The notes: a model not told the origin generated them from the letters alone. DNA of 64,000 bases from Auriscalpium vulgare (GCA_019915015.1 JAHBBC010000018.1:310001-374000), one strand, 5' to 3'; shown: positions 7,366 through 17,721, counted from the first letter of the stretch. A program made the numbers and translations.

Positions 7366-9066
7366 ATGTCTGCGTTCTCCCGCCCTATCAACCTCAGGAA
7401 ACGGCTGTCCGCCGTAGAAGCGCTCGTCGCCTCCCTCCCCACAGTCGACTCCGCCCACTACGGCGAGTTCGCCGCGAACTGGGAGTCGGCCACGGTGAGT
7501 GCCCACGGCCTCTCGCTCCCGACGCCCTGCTGACCCTCCCTTGTGTCCAGTCCGCCTATGCTGAGGTGTTGGGGGAGGACCCCCCGCCGTCCGAGGTGCT
7601 GGACAGGATCGGGGCCGTGTCCGCCGTTGTCGACGCCTGGCCGTCCTCCGGCCCCTCCCCCACGCCGTCCTCACCCGCCATCCCCTACTCCACTCCCGTC
7701 GCCGCTCCCCTCTCCCGTCAGGCTGGCAAGCGGGCCCGCGCCGACAGTGCCCTCCCCGCGCCTTCTGTCCGCCCCCCGGTCTCCTCCACGCCTCACCGCG
7801 CCGCCGCCCGCGCTTCCCCGCCGCCCACCAAGCGCAACCGCGAGTCCGCCCCCTCCGAGGCTGACGCCGAGGCCGAGGTCGACGAGCTAGATGAGGCGGG
7901 GGACCCGCAGGAGCCCGTCGCGCAGCGCACCCGCGGCGCCACCAAACTCCCCGCCCCCCGATCAGTCCCCGCCGCCGCCAAGTCGAAGGGCAAGGGCAAA
8001 GCCGTCCGCAGTTCCAAGCGCCCTGCCAACGTCCCCTCCGGCTCCCTCGTGCCTCCGCCCGCCGCCACTGTCCCCTCTTCCGAGGCCGGCTCCCCCGCGC
8101 CCGCCGCCGACCCTTCCACCTCCGTCAAGGGCGCCAAGATCCCCGTCGCTGACACCTTCCCGGGCCGCCGCCTTCAGGTACGTCGCCCTTTTCTTGTCCG
8201 TCGTGTTGCGCCGCTCACACTCCGACCCTCAGGCTTCCGCCCCCTGCTACCGCTGCGCCACGATGGACTCCCACCCCACGTGCTTCTTCACGGACGTCAG
8301 CGGCCGCCAGTGCCATCGCTGCTTCGTGGGCCACCACAAGTGCGACGACGGTGTCCGCGGGACGCACTTCTACGTGGTGGGCAGCGACGGAGTCTCGCAG
8401 GATGTCGACCCTGCCGGCATCCATGTCCGTCCCCGGTCCTCCGCCTTCGACTGGGCCGACCACCCCGACCCTGCCGGCGCCGTCCCCATCCTCCGCTACG
8501 ACTCCCCGCCGCAGCTTTTCCGGACCTACAACGCGCTCACGGAGGAGCTCAACACCATCAGCGTCAACTACGCGACGCTCGACGCCCGGGCCCGCGGCAT
8601 CGTCGCTGAGCGGAACTGGGTCTGGCAGACCCTGCAGCAGCTCGGCGACCCCGCGTTCCCTGCGCCTGCTGGGGGCCTCATCTCGCCGCAGGTTGGCCCC
8701 TTCGATCCGCCGCGCCGCATCCCTCTCCCTGCTCCCCCCGCGTTGCGCGCCGCTTCTCCCGCGCCGGCCAGGCCTGCCTCGCGCCTCCTCCTCGCGCCAC
8801 CCTCGTCGGCTCTCATCGCCTCTTCCCTCCCGCTGCTTAGCGCCGCCGTCGTGCCTCTCGTCGGTCGCGCCTCTCGCCTTCCTTCCCCCGTGCCTCCGGT
8901 TGCTCCCGCCGCGCCCTTCTCGCCGCTCGCCGCTGCCGCTCCTCCCGCGTCGGACCCTGCCCCCGGCCCTACCATGCCTACCGCCGCCGCTCCCTCCTTC
9001 GAGGATGTCGGCACGCCGCCCTCCGCCGCGGCTGATGGTCCCGCTGACCCCGCGCCCGCCGCTTAG
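7366..9066 (+). CDS. Antisense cargo gene 3, zinc-finger protein
   Basis: Three exons: 7366-7494, 7551-8177 and 8233-9066. Introns of 56 and 55 nt (GTGAGT...CCAG and GTACGT...TCAG) give 529 aa. The N-terminus (43 codons) is helical. Exon 2 is low-complexity, with Pro/Ser-rich, acidic (EADAEAEVDELDEA) and basic (KSKGKGKAVRSSKR) stretches that look like disordered nuclear-type sequence. Exon 3 opens with a finger: CYRC-x8-C-x9-CHRC-x4-H-x-C. A helical segment and an Ala/Pro-rich tail follow. The same cysteine spacing after the last CxxC, including the H, is found in the antisense gene of the right-hand element (59029-58876). DNA or RNA binding is inferred, not shown. Confidence 0.78.
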
Positions 9067-9481
9067 CCGCTTGCGAGCCTTCTTCAAAAGGAGTCGCCCC
9101 TGCTTCAACAGCAGAGGGCCTTGGTGCTTCGATGCGGGGGGCGTTCCTCGTGTCCTAGGTGGGGGTTTCGGCGTCTCGCTGTCGTGTTGTCCGCTCGTTA
9201 TCGGTCTGTTCATAGTTGTTCGCTATCCGTCGCTACCTCTTTGCTGTGTACATAGAATTCGCTATCCTGCTATGTTGTGAATAGAGTCCATTGCTTGTGT
9301 CACAGTGTGAGCGTGTCCTATCGCGTTTCCGGCGCGACCTCAGCCTTGTTCCAGACCCTTGAAGCCTTAGTCGGTGCCTGCCCAGTCCGAGCTTCGCTAG
9401 CGCTCGCGACCTCGACTTATCGTCCTGACTCGTCTCCATCCGTACTTCCAGCTGTTCAGTCCTAAATACCACCGTCTAATC
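9067..9481. other. Spacer between cargo gene 3 and pol 3' end
   Basis: 415 bp between two convergent genes: the cargo gene 3 stop and the pol 3' end. It should hold both 3' untranslated regions. No gene found. Confidence 0.4.
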
Positions 9482-9516
9482 CTCCCCCCAACTGAAATAT
9501 CGACTGTCCTCAGTCG
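9482..9516 (-). promoter_or_regulatory. Internal hairpin plus polypurine-like tract after pol (copy B)
   Basis: On the minus strand, CGACTG-AGGA-CAGTCG (9516-9501; 6-bp stem, AGGA tetraloop) is followed by ATATTTCAG and then TTGGGGGGAGG. It matches the 3' module at 4226-4188 in order and spacing. One stem pair has changed from A-T to G-C on both sides. It lies about 23 nt downstream of the pol stop. Confidence 0.75.
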
Positions 9517-9538
9517 CCGTAGTGCTGGGCGGTACTTT

Positions 9539-12500
9539 TTAGACGGTGATCTCGTCGTCCTTGTCATCGTCTTCCCTGGTGGGGTCGGCTGCTTCCTCTT
9601 CATGAATGGCATCGTGATCCTGCCTATCTTCATGAAGTAGCTCGTCCACCCTGGACTGTGGGACGTCCAGAAATTCGGGCAACTCTGGCAGCGCAATGTT
9701 CGTTCGCGCGAAGTAAGGCAGGACGCGAAACTCCGCGACCGGTCGGTCGAAGAGCGCACCGTGGAGGTCCGCAAGCACGTAAGGTCCTCCTTTCCGTCGG
9801 CCAATTACCACGAACGGTCCATCGTAGCGCGGAAGCATTTTTCGATCTAATGACTTCTCGTACCGCGTGAACCGTAGGAGGACCAAGTCGCCTCTCTTGA
9901 AATTGTAGTCGCGAATCGTCGCTTCGTGGTCACGTTCAAATTTTACCGCCGCGATACGTCGCGCTTCAAAGACTTTGTCGTGGATGGTCCTTAACTGGGC
10001 TTTTCTCTTTTGTAGGGCCATTGCCCTGCGCGCTATGAGGTCTGTGGAAGACAGTAGAGACTCGGGCGGAGGCATCAAGTATGAAGCCTCGATGATATCC
10101 AGCGGCATTAGCGGCTGCGTTCCTGTTACCGCGAAGTATGGCGAGCAGCCCATCCTCCGCCTGATCGTTATCCTGTCCGACCAGAATACCGAGTACGCAA
10201 CCGATGACCATTTTGCAGCATTTCCATCGGCTGCCTTGTAGAGCGCTTGACGTACGTCGAAGTGAGACCGCTCGACTATTCCGTTGGCTCGCGAATTATA
10301 TCCCGATATTCGAATGTGCCGGACTCCATACTTATGCGACAGGGATTCCAAGGCCGACACGAACGGTGCGCCGTTGTCCGTGACCACTTCTCGCAGGGCG
10401 CCCCACCGGCACAAGACGTCTTCGAAAATCCATTTCGCGATGGCGTCCGCCGTCTCCGCCCTTAGCATTCTCCACTCTGGATAGTGGGTTACGGAGCAGC
10501 GTCCTTGCACGATGTATTTGAATCCGCCGCTTGCTGGCATATGCATGGTGTCTGCATACATCTTTGCGAAAAGGTTCGCCGGCGTTGCCACCGTTGGCGG
10601 TATCAGGCTGTGGCGAACTAGTCGGGTTTCGCAAATATGGCACGTTCTCACCCACCAGGCCACGTCTGCGTCCACGTATGGCCACCAGAAACGCTCCAAC
10701 AGCATCATCCGCGTCGCGTAGACGCCTTTGTGTCCGACATCGTCATGAGCTGCTTTGAGGACCGCGATACGTCGGTCTCCTCCCAGCACGAGTTGGTGCC
10801 TGCCTTGGTGGTGCCTTTTGAAAAGGCGGTCCCCATCCTTGAAGAACTGGAGCGCGTATCGAGCGAAACGAGCGAACTGTTCGTCGGTCAAGTCCGCCGG
10901 CCGCGCCAGGGTCCCTAACCAGTCCCTGACTAGTTCCAGCCGCTTGTCAGCTTCATGAGCCTTGTCTGATCTGGGAACATCGCGATACGTCGCGTCCTGT
11001 ACTGGTGCGGGTTGCATTTGGACCGTAGTTGCCCAGACGTCGGCCGGTTCATCGTGGGAGCGCCGGGCCTCCTCGCGACGTATCGCGTCCTGGCTTGAAC
11101 CAGCCCCATGTTCGTCTGGTATGCTTCCTGGCCCCGTCCATCCATCTTGCCGTCGCGAGGCTCTCTCTTGCGCTGTCTTCGGGACTACCATGTTTACGAT
11201 ATGTGCGAAACCATACACCGCATCAACCCAGTCGTCGAAGTCGTCTTCCTGTTCCAGAGCGTCTCCTGGTTGCCTACGCCTCCTGGATAGGCCGTCGGGC
11301 CCGTGGAAGAGTCCCGGCACGTGCACTAGCTCAAAATGGAACATCAGGATGCCTATAATCCACCTGTTCATACTGGCCGATGGCTCGAGGTCAGGATTTT
11401 CCAGCATGCCTTTGATATACCTGGCGTCGACCTCAATGGTCAGGTTCCTCACCCCTATCAGGTAGACTTTAAGGGCCCGCAGGGCTCGAAAAAGACCATA
11501 GAGCTCCAGCTTGGGCTGCGAGAACCGCGCTTCGCGATCGTTTAGCGCGATGCTACCAAATCGAGAATATCGGCGTCTCTTCCTGTCTTGGGGAACGTTG
11601 GGGTCCGCCTGACTCAATAGGAAACCCACCGCGATGTACGAGGTGTCTACCGCTAGGATCACGGGGGCCTCCGACGTGTAATCAATCGGTAGGAGCGCTG
11701 GTGATGCGAGGACTGCCTCCTTGAGGTCCTCCATAGCTCGCGACTGTTCGGGTCCCCATTCGAACGGGACGTCCTTCCTCGTCAGGTGTGTCAAGGCATG
11801 GGCTCGGTGCGCAAAGTTACGGATAAAGATGCGCAGGACTCCGACTGTCCCCAAGAAAGCCCGTACGTCTGAGAGGTCCGTGCACGGCCCCCAATTGCGA
11901 ATCTTCGCGACCTTTTCTTCGTCTGCCATCCTTCCTTGCGGTGTGCAGCGGTGCCCTACCACGTAGAATTCTGGTACGCACAGCTGTGATTTCCATCCTG
12001 AGAACGTGCCATGACAGTAGCGCATTCGTTGGACTACCCTGTTAACGTTGTTAAAGTGTTCCCATACGAACCGCCTTATGCCGTTGTTGCCGGGGATCGT
12101 TTCGTATCCTCCGCCTTCCGTCCTGTAGTCCGAGTCCGGCCCCTTCAGGGGGACGTCGTCTATAAAAGGCACCGTAATATGCGGGATTTCCGGTTGGAGA
12201 ATAAAGGTCACGTCGTCGTGGAAGATCGGGACGGAATTCGTCCACCCCATAGGCAGGGTCACCAGCCGTTTTGCGCCGTACGGCGTCTGGAAAGTCGTGA
12301 GGTCCCTTGAGGCTTCATCTAGTCTCCTTTCGTCATAGCCCACGTAGAGGTCCAGAATTCCCCCGCACGGCCGCCCCGCAAACTGCTCCGCCAAATGATC
12401 TGGGAAGGGGGGTACTCCTGAGTGCGCGATGGTCACCGCATTCAGGGGTTCTAGACTATGGACTATACGGAGGCTGGTCCCGTCCTTCTTAACCACACAG

Positions 12501-13309
12501 AACCACCTAGAGCGGTACGACGAGTTTGAGTCCTCGTAGACTCCCGCGGCGATCTTGGTCTTGATGAGCGCCATGACCTTGTCGTATATCCCTGGCGGAA
12601 TCGGAATATTTCGCTGAACCCACGGCCGATGCGGAACTACTGGTATTGTGACGGGGGGGAAGAAGTCTTCTCGAAAGCGCCCCCGCTCCGAGTCGTCCCA
12701 GGCAAATGCCTCGTTTTGTGCGCACATAAACGCATGCATGAGCTTCCTTTCTTCCGGCCATAGGAAATCTCCGTCGTGGACTCGGTCAAATTGTTCGCGA
12801 CGTTCCGCGGTGTACCTTCCCGTGGGTACGAAGTCCGGTGGCTTCTCTGGGAGCGGCGGCATATCCGCCAGGGGGTCCCCTCTGATCTCTCTGAGGATCC
12901 GGAAGTGCTCCGGCAGGTCCGTACGAATGGGCTTTACCTTGAGGTGTGCTGGCTTGTAACGCTTCTTCGTGGCCGCAAAGACTTCGCGCTGCATCGCGGT
13001 CGGCTGTAGCTCACCTCTGTCCGTTTCCTCCTCTCTTTCTCTCCCACTCTCGCCGTCTCCCCAGTCTGCCGCCGTCCAAATAAACGTCCCTGCTCTTGCT
13101 CGTTCCTCCTCTTCCTCTCCTTCTTCCGCTCGCTTCGCGAACACTCCCGCGTATTCCTCCGGTAGGTCGCACACTGACAAATAAGCTGACTGCACATCTT
13201 CGATTGTAGGCGAGGATTCGAGGTACACCAGGGATTCCATTCTAAGAGTATCAGGCTTATCGGGCTCGAACCCCACGACCAGCCCTACCTCCTCCTGGTC
13301 CTCCAACAA
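9539..13309 (-). CDS. pol: pol polyprotein: RT, RNase H, integrase (copy B)
   Basis: About 1256 aa, uninterrupted. An acidic linker precedes reverse transcriptase (WFCVVKKDG, LPMGWTNSVPIFHDD, and active site FIDDVPLKGP in place of YxDD, near nt 12165). RNase H follows (LAVDTSYIAVGFLLSQ, near nt 11660). Integrase has an HHCC zinc domain (H-x3-H ... C-H-I-C, near nt 10740-10630) and a D,D,E core (YADTMHM, VTDNGAPF, NGIVERSH, about nt 10550-10270). An SH3-like C-terminus has RYDGPFVVIGR. The first possible start here is TTG, and the frame runs open upstream past the gag stop, fitting expression by a -1 frameshift at 13330-13324. Confidence 0.95.
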   Translation of the reverse strand: MLEDQEEVGLVVGFEPDKPDTLRMESLVYLESSPTIEDVQSAYLSVCDLPEEYAGVFAKRAEEGEEEEERARAGTFIWTAADWGDGESGREREEETDRGELQPTAMQREVFAATKKRYKPAHLKVKPIRTDLPEHFRILREIRGDPLADMPPLPEKPPDFVPTGRYTAERREQFDRVHDGDFLWPEERKLMHAFMCAQNEAFAWDDSERGRFREDFFPPVTIPVVPHRPWVQRNIPIPPGIYDKVMALIKTKIAAGVYEDSNSSYRSRWFCVVKKDGTSLRIVHSLEPLNAVTIAHSGVPPFPDHLAEQFAGRPCGGILDLYVGYDERRLDEASRDLTTFQTPYGAKRLVTLPMGWTNSVPIFHDDVTFILQPEIPHITVPFIDDVPLKGPDSDYRTEGGGYETIPGNNGIRRFVWEHFNNVNRVVQRMRYCHGTFSGWKSQLCVPEFYVVGHRCTPQGRMADEEKVAKIRNWGPCTDLSDVRAFLGTVGVLRIFIRNFAHRAHALTHLTRKDVPFEWGPEQSRAMEDLKEAVLASPALLPIDYTSEAPVILAVDTSYIAVGFLLSQADPNVPQDRKRRRYSRFGSIALNDREARFSQPKLELYGLFRALRALKVYLIGVRNLTIEVDARYIKGMLENPDLEPSASMNRWIIGILMFHFELVHVPGLFHGPDGLSRRRRQPGDALEQEDDFDDWVDAVYGFAHIVNMVVPKTAQERASRRQDGWTGPGSIPDEHGAGSSQDAIRREEARRSHDEPADVWATTVQMQPAPVQDATYRDVPRSDKAHEADKRLELVRDWLGTLARPADLTDEQFARFARYALQFFKDGDRLFKRHHQGRHQLVLGGDRRIAVLKAAHDDVGHKGVYATRMMLLERFWWPYVDADVAWWVRTCHICETRLVRHSLIPPTVATPANLFAKMYADTMHMPASGGFKYIVQGRCSVTHYPEWRMLRAETADAIAKWIFEDVLCRWGALREVVTDNGAPFVSALESLSHKYGVRHIRISGYNSRANGIVERSHFDVRQALYKAADGNAAKWSSVAYSVFWSDRITIRRRMGCSPYFAVTGTQPLMPLDIIEASYLMPPPESLLSSTDLIARRAMALQKRKAQLRTIHDKVFEARRIAAVKFERDHEATIRDYNFKRGDLVLLRFTRYEKSLDRKMLPRYDGPFVVIGRRKGGPYVLADLHGALFDRPVAEFRVLPYFARTNIALPELPEFLDVPQSRVDELLHEDRQDHDAIHEEEAADPTREDDDKDDEITV

Positions 13310-13314
13310 ATCCT

Positions 13315-16300
13315 CTAGTCGCGAAAACCCTCCACCCCCTGCTTCTGGGTTCGCGAGATGCGCTTGCGGCCGCGTGGAATAGTGGGGATTGACGCCATGA
13401 CTCCCGTGTTTGGGTCCGTGATCGTGATTGTCTGCCTCTCGTCTGCAAAGTTTTGCACGGTACTTCCCGTGAGAACGTCAAAGGGCCTCCCCAGGAGCAT
13501 GTCGTACGCCGGGTTGCGGATGATATGCACCTGTACGTATAGCGTTATACCCCCAATCTTCATCGGGACGTTTCTAGCCAGGCCTAGCGACCTATCGCGA
13601 CTTTTGTTGGCCGATATCATATCCAGGCGAACGTTCGGATCGTAATGCAGCCCGAGGTAATGGCATACGTCCTCGGACATGGAAATAATCTGCGACCCGG
13701 GATCCACGACTGCCTCGATGTGCGCTTGGTTGTCGACTAGTGGCAAGATCGAACGGAGGGCCAGCGATTCCTTGGCGACTTCCAACGGCTCAGGGTCTGG
13801 TTCCCCTTCTCCTGCTTCTCCTAGATCTCCCATCAGAACCTCCACAATGACTTCTCCTACACGCGTCCCCTCGGGCAACTCCGTTGGCTGGTGTCCCAGG
13901 GCTTGCAGAAAGGTTTCGGGCATATGGTCCGCGAATCCCCTCACCACCTTCTCGTCCTCTCCTTCCCCTTCGTCCTGGTCAAAGTCGAACGGAAAGAGCT
14001 CTGGTTCGCTTTCCACCATCGCCTGGACTACTGGTACTCTTGCCTCGTTTGGGACCCGCTTAGGGGTCACCACGTTGCGAACTTGAGCGCGTACTTCCGG
14101 GGCAATGGACATGAGCTCCCTCTGTGTCAAGGTGACCTCCGCATTCATGGCCCTCTCATAAACCTTACTTGCTATTACGGGGTCGCGGACCGGGGCGACC
14201 TTATTGTATGCTGGGTCCGCCTTGCGCTGCCCCGCGCTTCGTTGGTAACTTGCCGGCCCTATGTACGTCGCGTCGGGCACCTTCGCGAAAGGGTGGATCG
14301 GAGGTGTTAACGGCTCCTCACCCGCTGTGGTGTCTTCGTCGGCCTGCCTTTGTTTGTCTGCGCTATCCCCAGTCTCCCCTGGTCGGTCGACGGCCTCCGG
14401 CTCGAAGGAAACCTGCTTCTTGGCTTGCGTAAACGGCTTCCTTTTCGGAATGACCACCTCTGGAACTCGTCGCGATCTTTCGCGCTCGCCAGGCAGCAGC
14501 CCTATTGCCTGGGGAAACTCGCCCGCGTCCAGTGCGGCCTGCCGGCGTTCCTTCTGAGCTTGCCTTTCCGCTCGGGCCGTCAGGAGCACTGCCATCTCCT
14601 GCTGGAGCTCCGTCATCCTGTCTTCGTCGGTCAATTGCGGCGTCAGTTGGATTAGGCCGGCGACCGTCTGCACTTTGGCCGGCACTGGCTCGTAGTCCAT
14701 CGTCGTCAGCATCATGGCTTCTGACTGTCCGTGTTGATTCCCGGCGTAGTACGCATCCACACGCTGCTTCAGCGGGCCTTCTCCTAGCGGGATAAGTCCT
14801 CCACCCTTCAGAACGACCCGGTTGTTGTGGTCCCTAGATACGCGACCCGTCGCGATGTAGTCCTGGACCACCATACATTCCCTGACGAAGTGCCCCGTTT
14901 GGCCGCAGAAAAGGCATCCTGACGGCCCTCCCTGTCCGCCTTGATTTCCTTGCGTGGCGCGCGGCTGTTGAGTTCCCGAGGTACCCCCATAACCCCTCTG
15001 ACCTCCGCCGTTCCCCTGGTTGACGAGCATCCGCGCGAACTGTTCGGCAACCGCGGCTTTGATTGCTTCTTGAAACTGTTCTATTTTGATTACAGGCTCC
15101 GTCGTTGCAACCGCCACTGCCGGTCCTGCGCTGACCGCTGGTACGATTGAGGGAGTGCCCCTCAGCTCGTACTCTCCTGCCTCTAGCACGTCGGCCATGG
15201 GGTACGGTGTTTCTTTATCGTGGTCCGGCAATTTGATCTGCAGTCTCGTCGCCACCCTGTTCATGAGGCTGTCCTGGAAAGCGCGAAGGAACGCGATATC
15301 GCGCTCACGGGTCGAGATCCTGCTTTTCTTAACCAGGAAGTCGGTGATCGCGAAGAACTGCCGATAGAATTCGCTGAGCTCGCCGCCGGACGCAATGCCC
15401 AGACGGTACCGACTGCCTACGAGCGCGTCCATGTCCGCGATGGTATACTTGCGGTCCTCATCGGCTCCCGGGTACAGTTTAACAATGGCGTCCTGAAAGT
15501 CTTGGTAGGTCTTGGTGGGATCCTTAAACTCCGGCCTCGCTTCCCACTCCTCAGCCGTCGCGACGTCTAGGTAACGCACTGCATGGCCCTTCTTCGCCGT
15601 ATCATCCGCTAGTTGAGCCCGGGCGAAGAGATGGTTTAGCTCGTCGAAGTAACGCGGTAACTCGCGGGCCTTCTGATTGAAAGACGGTGCGTTGCGGTCC
15701 CCGCGGGTAGGCATTGCGACTGGCGCGACGTTGGGCTGAGGCGGTATTGCCTGTTGTCCGCCGCCTCCCCCTCCTCCACCGCCTCCGCCTCCGCCGCCGC
15801 CTCCTCCACCCGTTCCTGTTCCTTGTTGCTGTGTACTCATTCCTGACTGTGTTGGCGACTTTGGGTTGCTGGGGTTCGAACGGCTTGATGGAGCTTCTTG
15901 GGGATTGTTGCTAGCTTCCGCGACGTTTCGCGAAGTCCTATCTTGTAAGGAAACGGCCCGTCCCCATCCCGGACTGACCCGTTCGTTCCTCGAGCATTCC
16001 CCTTCCGGATCATGCCGTGTGTGATGGTCGCTATCGCCACCATCAGAATTCAGAAGCAAACCTTCTAGTCCCTCGATCGTGACGCGATCCCCTCCTGTGA
16101 TCAGGGACCTAGGGTCCTCTCCGGCGCGTCGGATCTCCCTACTGAGGGTCGGTCCATGCGGATCCTCTTCTTCTGATGGCAGACTTGATAGCGATGAGAC
16201 TTCCCCCTGTTCGTCTTGTGGTTCCTCGATTTCTGCCTCTATGGCCGCCTGTCGCGACGTATTGCGAGCGTCCGCCCTCGTGGTCCTCTGCGGCTGTGTT

Positions 16301-16338
16301 CGCGTTGGGAGGTGGGCTATCTTGGGTTTCGGCGCCAT
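13315..16338 (-). CDS. gag: gag-protease polyprotein (copy B)
   Basis: 1007 aa from an ATG, essentially identical to the copy A protein. A poly-glycine tract, a capsid-like region, a CCHC knuckle (CLFCGQTGHFVREC) and a retropepsin domain with DPGS and LLGRPF follow in that order. The stop is TAG, preceded by G GGT TTT CGC GAC. Gag and protease are translated together; pol requires recoding. Confidence 0.95.
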   Translation of the reverse strand: MAPKPKIAHLPTRTQPQRTTRADARNTSRQAAIEAEIEEPQDEQGEVSSLSSLPSEEEDPHGPTLSREIRRAGEDPRSLITGGDRVTIEGLEGLLLNSDGGDSDHHTRHDPEGECSRNERVSPGWGRAVSLQDRTSRNVAEASNNPQEAPSSRSNPSNPKSPTQSGMSTQQQGTGTGGGGGGGGGGGGGGGGGGQQAIPPQPNVAPVAMPTRGDRNAPSFNQKARELPRYFDELNHLFARAQLADDTAKKGHAVRYLDVATAEEWEARPEFKDPTKTYQDFQDAIVKLYPGADEDRKYTIADMDALVGSRYRLGIASGGELSEFYRQFFAITDFLVKKSRISTRERDIAFLRAFQDSLMNRVATRLQIKLPDHDKETPYPMADVLEAGEYELRGTPSIVPAVSAGPAVAVATTEPVIKIEQFQEAIKAAVAEQFARMLVNQGNGGGQRGYGGTSGTQQPRATQGNQGGQGGPSGCLFCGQTGHFVRECMVVQDYIATGRVSRDHNNRVVLKGGGLIPLGEGPLKQRVDAYYAGNQHGQSEAMMLTTMDYEPVPAKVQTVAGLIQLTPQLTDEDRMTELQQEMAVLLTARAERQAQKERRQAALDAGEFPQAIGLLPGERERSRRVPEVVIPKRKPFTQAKKQVSFEPEAVDRPGETGDSADKQRQADEDTTAGEEPLTPPIHPFAKVPDATYIGPASYQRSAGQRKADPAYNKVAPVRDPVIASKVYERAMNAEVTLTQRELMSIAPEVRAQVRNVVTPKRVPNEARVPVVQAMVESEPELFPFDFDQDEGEGEDEKVVRGFADHMPETFLQALGHQPTELPEGTRVGEVIVEVLMGDLGEAGEGEPDPEPLEVAKESLALRSILPLVDNQAHIEAVVDPGSQIISMSEDVCHYLGLHYDPNVRLDMISANKSRDRSLGLARNVPMKIGGITLYVQVHIIRNPAYDMLLGRPFDVLTGSTVQNFADERQTITITDPNTGVMASIPTIPRGRKRISRTQKQGVEGFRD
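13324..13330 (-). promoter_or_regulatory. Candidate -1 frameshift heptamer (copy B)
   Basis: G-GGT-TTT in the correct register (X-XXY-YYZ), six bases before the gag TAG. Slipping back one base continues as TCG CGA CTA GAG into the pol frame. Confidence 0.62.
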
Positions 16339-16408
16339 GTTGATCAGCGACCGGGTGCCGTCTACGAGGCTGATTTTAAAGCTCGAACACGATCGTCATC
16401 ACCATACC

Positions 16409-16425
16409 CCTCGCGGTGGGCTCCA
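16409..16425 (-). other. Primer-binding site (copy B)
   Basis: The same 17-mer as at 3511-3527, three bases from the 5' LTR end on the minus strand. Confidence 0.78.
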
Positions 16426-16428
16426 AAA

Positions 16429-17085
16429 TGATACGCTATCACCCGGGACGGACCCTAGCGGGGCGTGCGGCGAGTGCCTCACAGGACAACAACCACCAAC
16501 ACTGCCTCCTATACGTCGTGATCCAGTCCGGGTGACTAGTCTTGCTGAGGGGGGAAGGTGTTCGTGTCGCTGTTGCGCTTCGTGCCCTCCCCGCGGTCGT
16601 GCGGGGCCACCTCCTACCGCCTAAACACCAAACTAAACACTCACCTGCCTGGGGATGCCCTCTACGGGATCCTCCTCCGAGTGCTTCGCACCCGTGTGCG
16701 AAGCGTCCGCCTATGGGCCGTCGCACCCCCTCTTGCCTGTCCGCCTGCCTACCTGTTCCCACATCGGTGGGGTCCTTCCTTCCTAAGTCTGGTAGCGCCT
16801 CAGGCTACAGTTTCTGTGAGGTAAAGGGTGTGGGTGGCTTGCGCCGCCCACAGGTTGATTGGGTTGCTACGTCTCGCGCAGCTCCCTAAGTAGTGGCTCT
16901 ACCTACGTCGCTAAGCCCTCCCGATCTAGCCCGTTCCGGTGATCCGTTCCGTCGCCAGTCCCGGTTGCTCCTGGGTCGCCGGACCACGTTCCCATCACCC
17001 CCGCTCCCGCGACCCTGCGCCTCGCATGCTGCTTCCCCGTCTCGCGACGTCTCGCTACACGCTTGCCCGCGGCCTGAACCTATCA
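16429..17085 (-). repeat. 5' LTR of copy B (657 bp)
   Basis: Matches 3531-4187 with two substitutions and no indels. The match stops exactly at 17085 (CCTATCA), after which the flank (CCGCT...) differs from the sequence beyond 4187, fixing the LTR edge. Confidence 0.94.
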
Positions 17086-17721
17086 CCGCTTCCGTGCCTT
17101 CTTCTCTGCAATCCTCCCAGCAAGACCAGCGAGCGAAGAGTCATCCTGAGCGAAGTGTCGACATGTTATTTGGTGGGTGTCCAAGCCGACAGCAGTATCA
17201 AAGGAGCGCTTGCACCCTGCAACGCAAGGAAAGCGCATCGTGTGGCAGAGACCACCAACGACTTCTACGCGCGAGTAGGGAGGTTAAAGAGCACGGTCAG
17301 CTGGAGGAAATAGTTGAGCCGAAGAAGTAACTTACTCGGAGCAGTGGGTAGGCCAATGTTCAAGACGCAAGGCCAGCCCGCAGGCCTGCGGTCATGCGAG
17401 CTCGGGCGAGACATCGAGGAGGCCTGACTGGAAGCATGCGAATGAGCAATTTAATTTGTTATTGCACGGTCGATTTGTTTCATCGGGGTCGAGAGCTGCG
17501 CAACCGACGGCATGGACGCGTCGCGACAGGCGTTCCTCGTCGGAGTCTGTCGGGAAAATACGATGCCCTGTCTTGTGACCGCGTCGTCCAAGGTCCAGCC
17601 TGCTCCTGGACAGCATCATGGATGAGCCTATGGCGACTCGGCCGCTCAGGCTCGACAGCATAAAAACAAGGTGAGGAATGCGTACCTCAAGCCCCAAACC
17701 TAACAGACAGATCACTACTTG
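17086..17721. other. Flanking DNA between element and DUF6698 gene
   Basis: 636 bp with no recognisable gene. It contains the host side of the left element insertion and presumably the promoter of the next gene. Confidence 0.4.

Larger units (their letters stand above)
3531..17085 (-). mobile_element. Ty3/gypsy element, copy B (complete, 13.6 kb, with antisense cargo)
   Basis: Order on the minus strand: 5' LTR (17085-16429), PBS, gag-PR, pol, an internal hairpin/purine module, about 5.2 kb carrying three genes on the opposite strand, a second hairpin/polypurine tract, and 3' LTR (4187-3531). All gag and pol frames are open and the LTRs are 99.7% identical. At 13.6 kb it is much longer than a standard 5-7 kb gypsy element; the excess is the cargo block. 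The right flank starts CCGCT; the matching target duplication would be left of the window because of the tandem arrangement. Confidence 0.93.
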
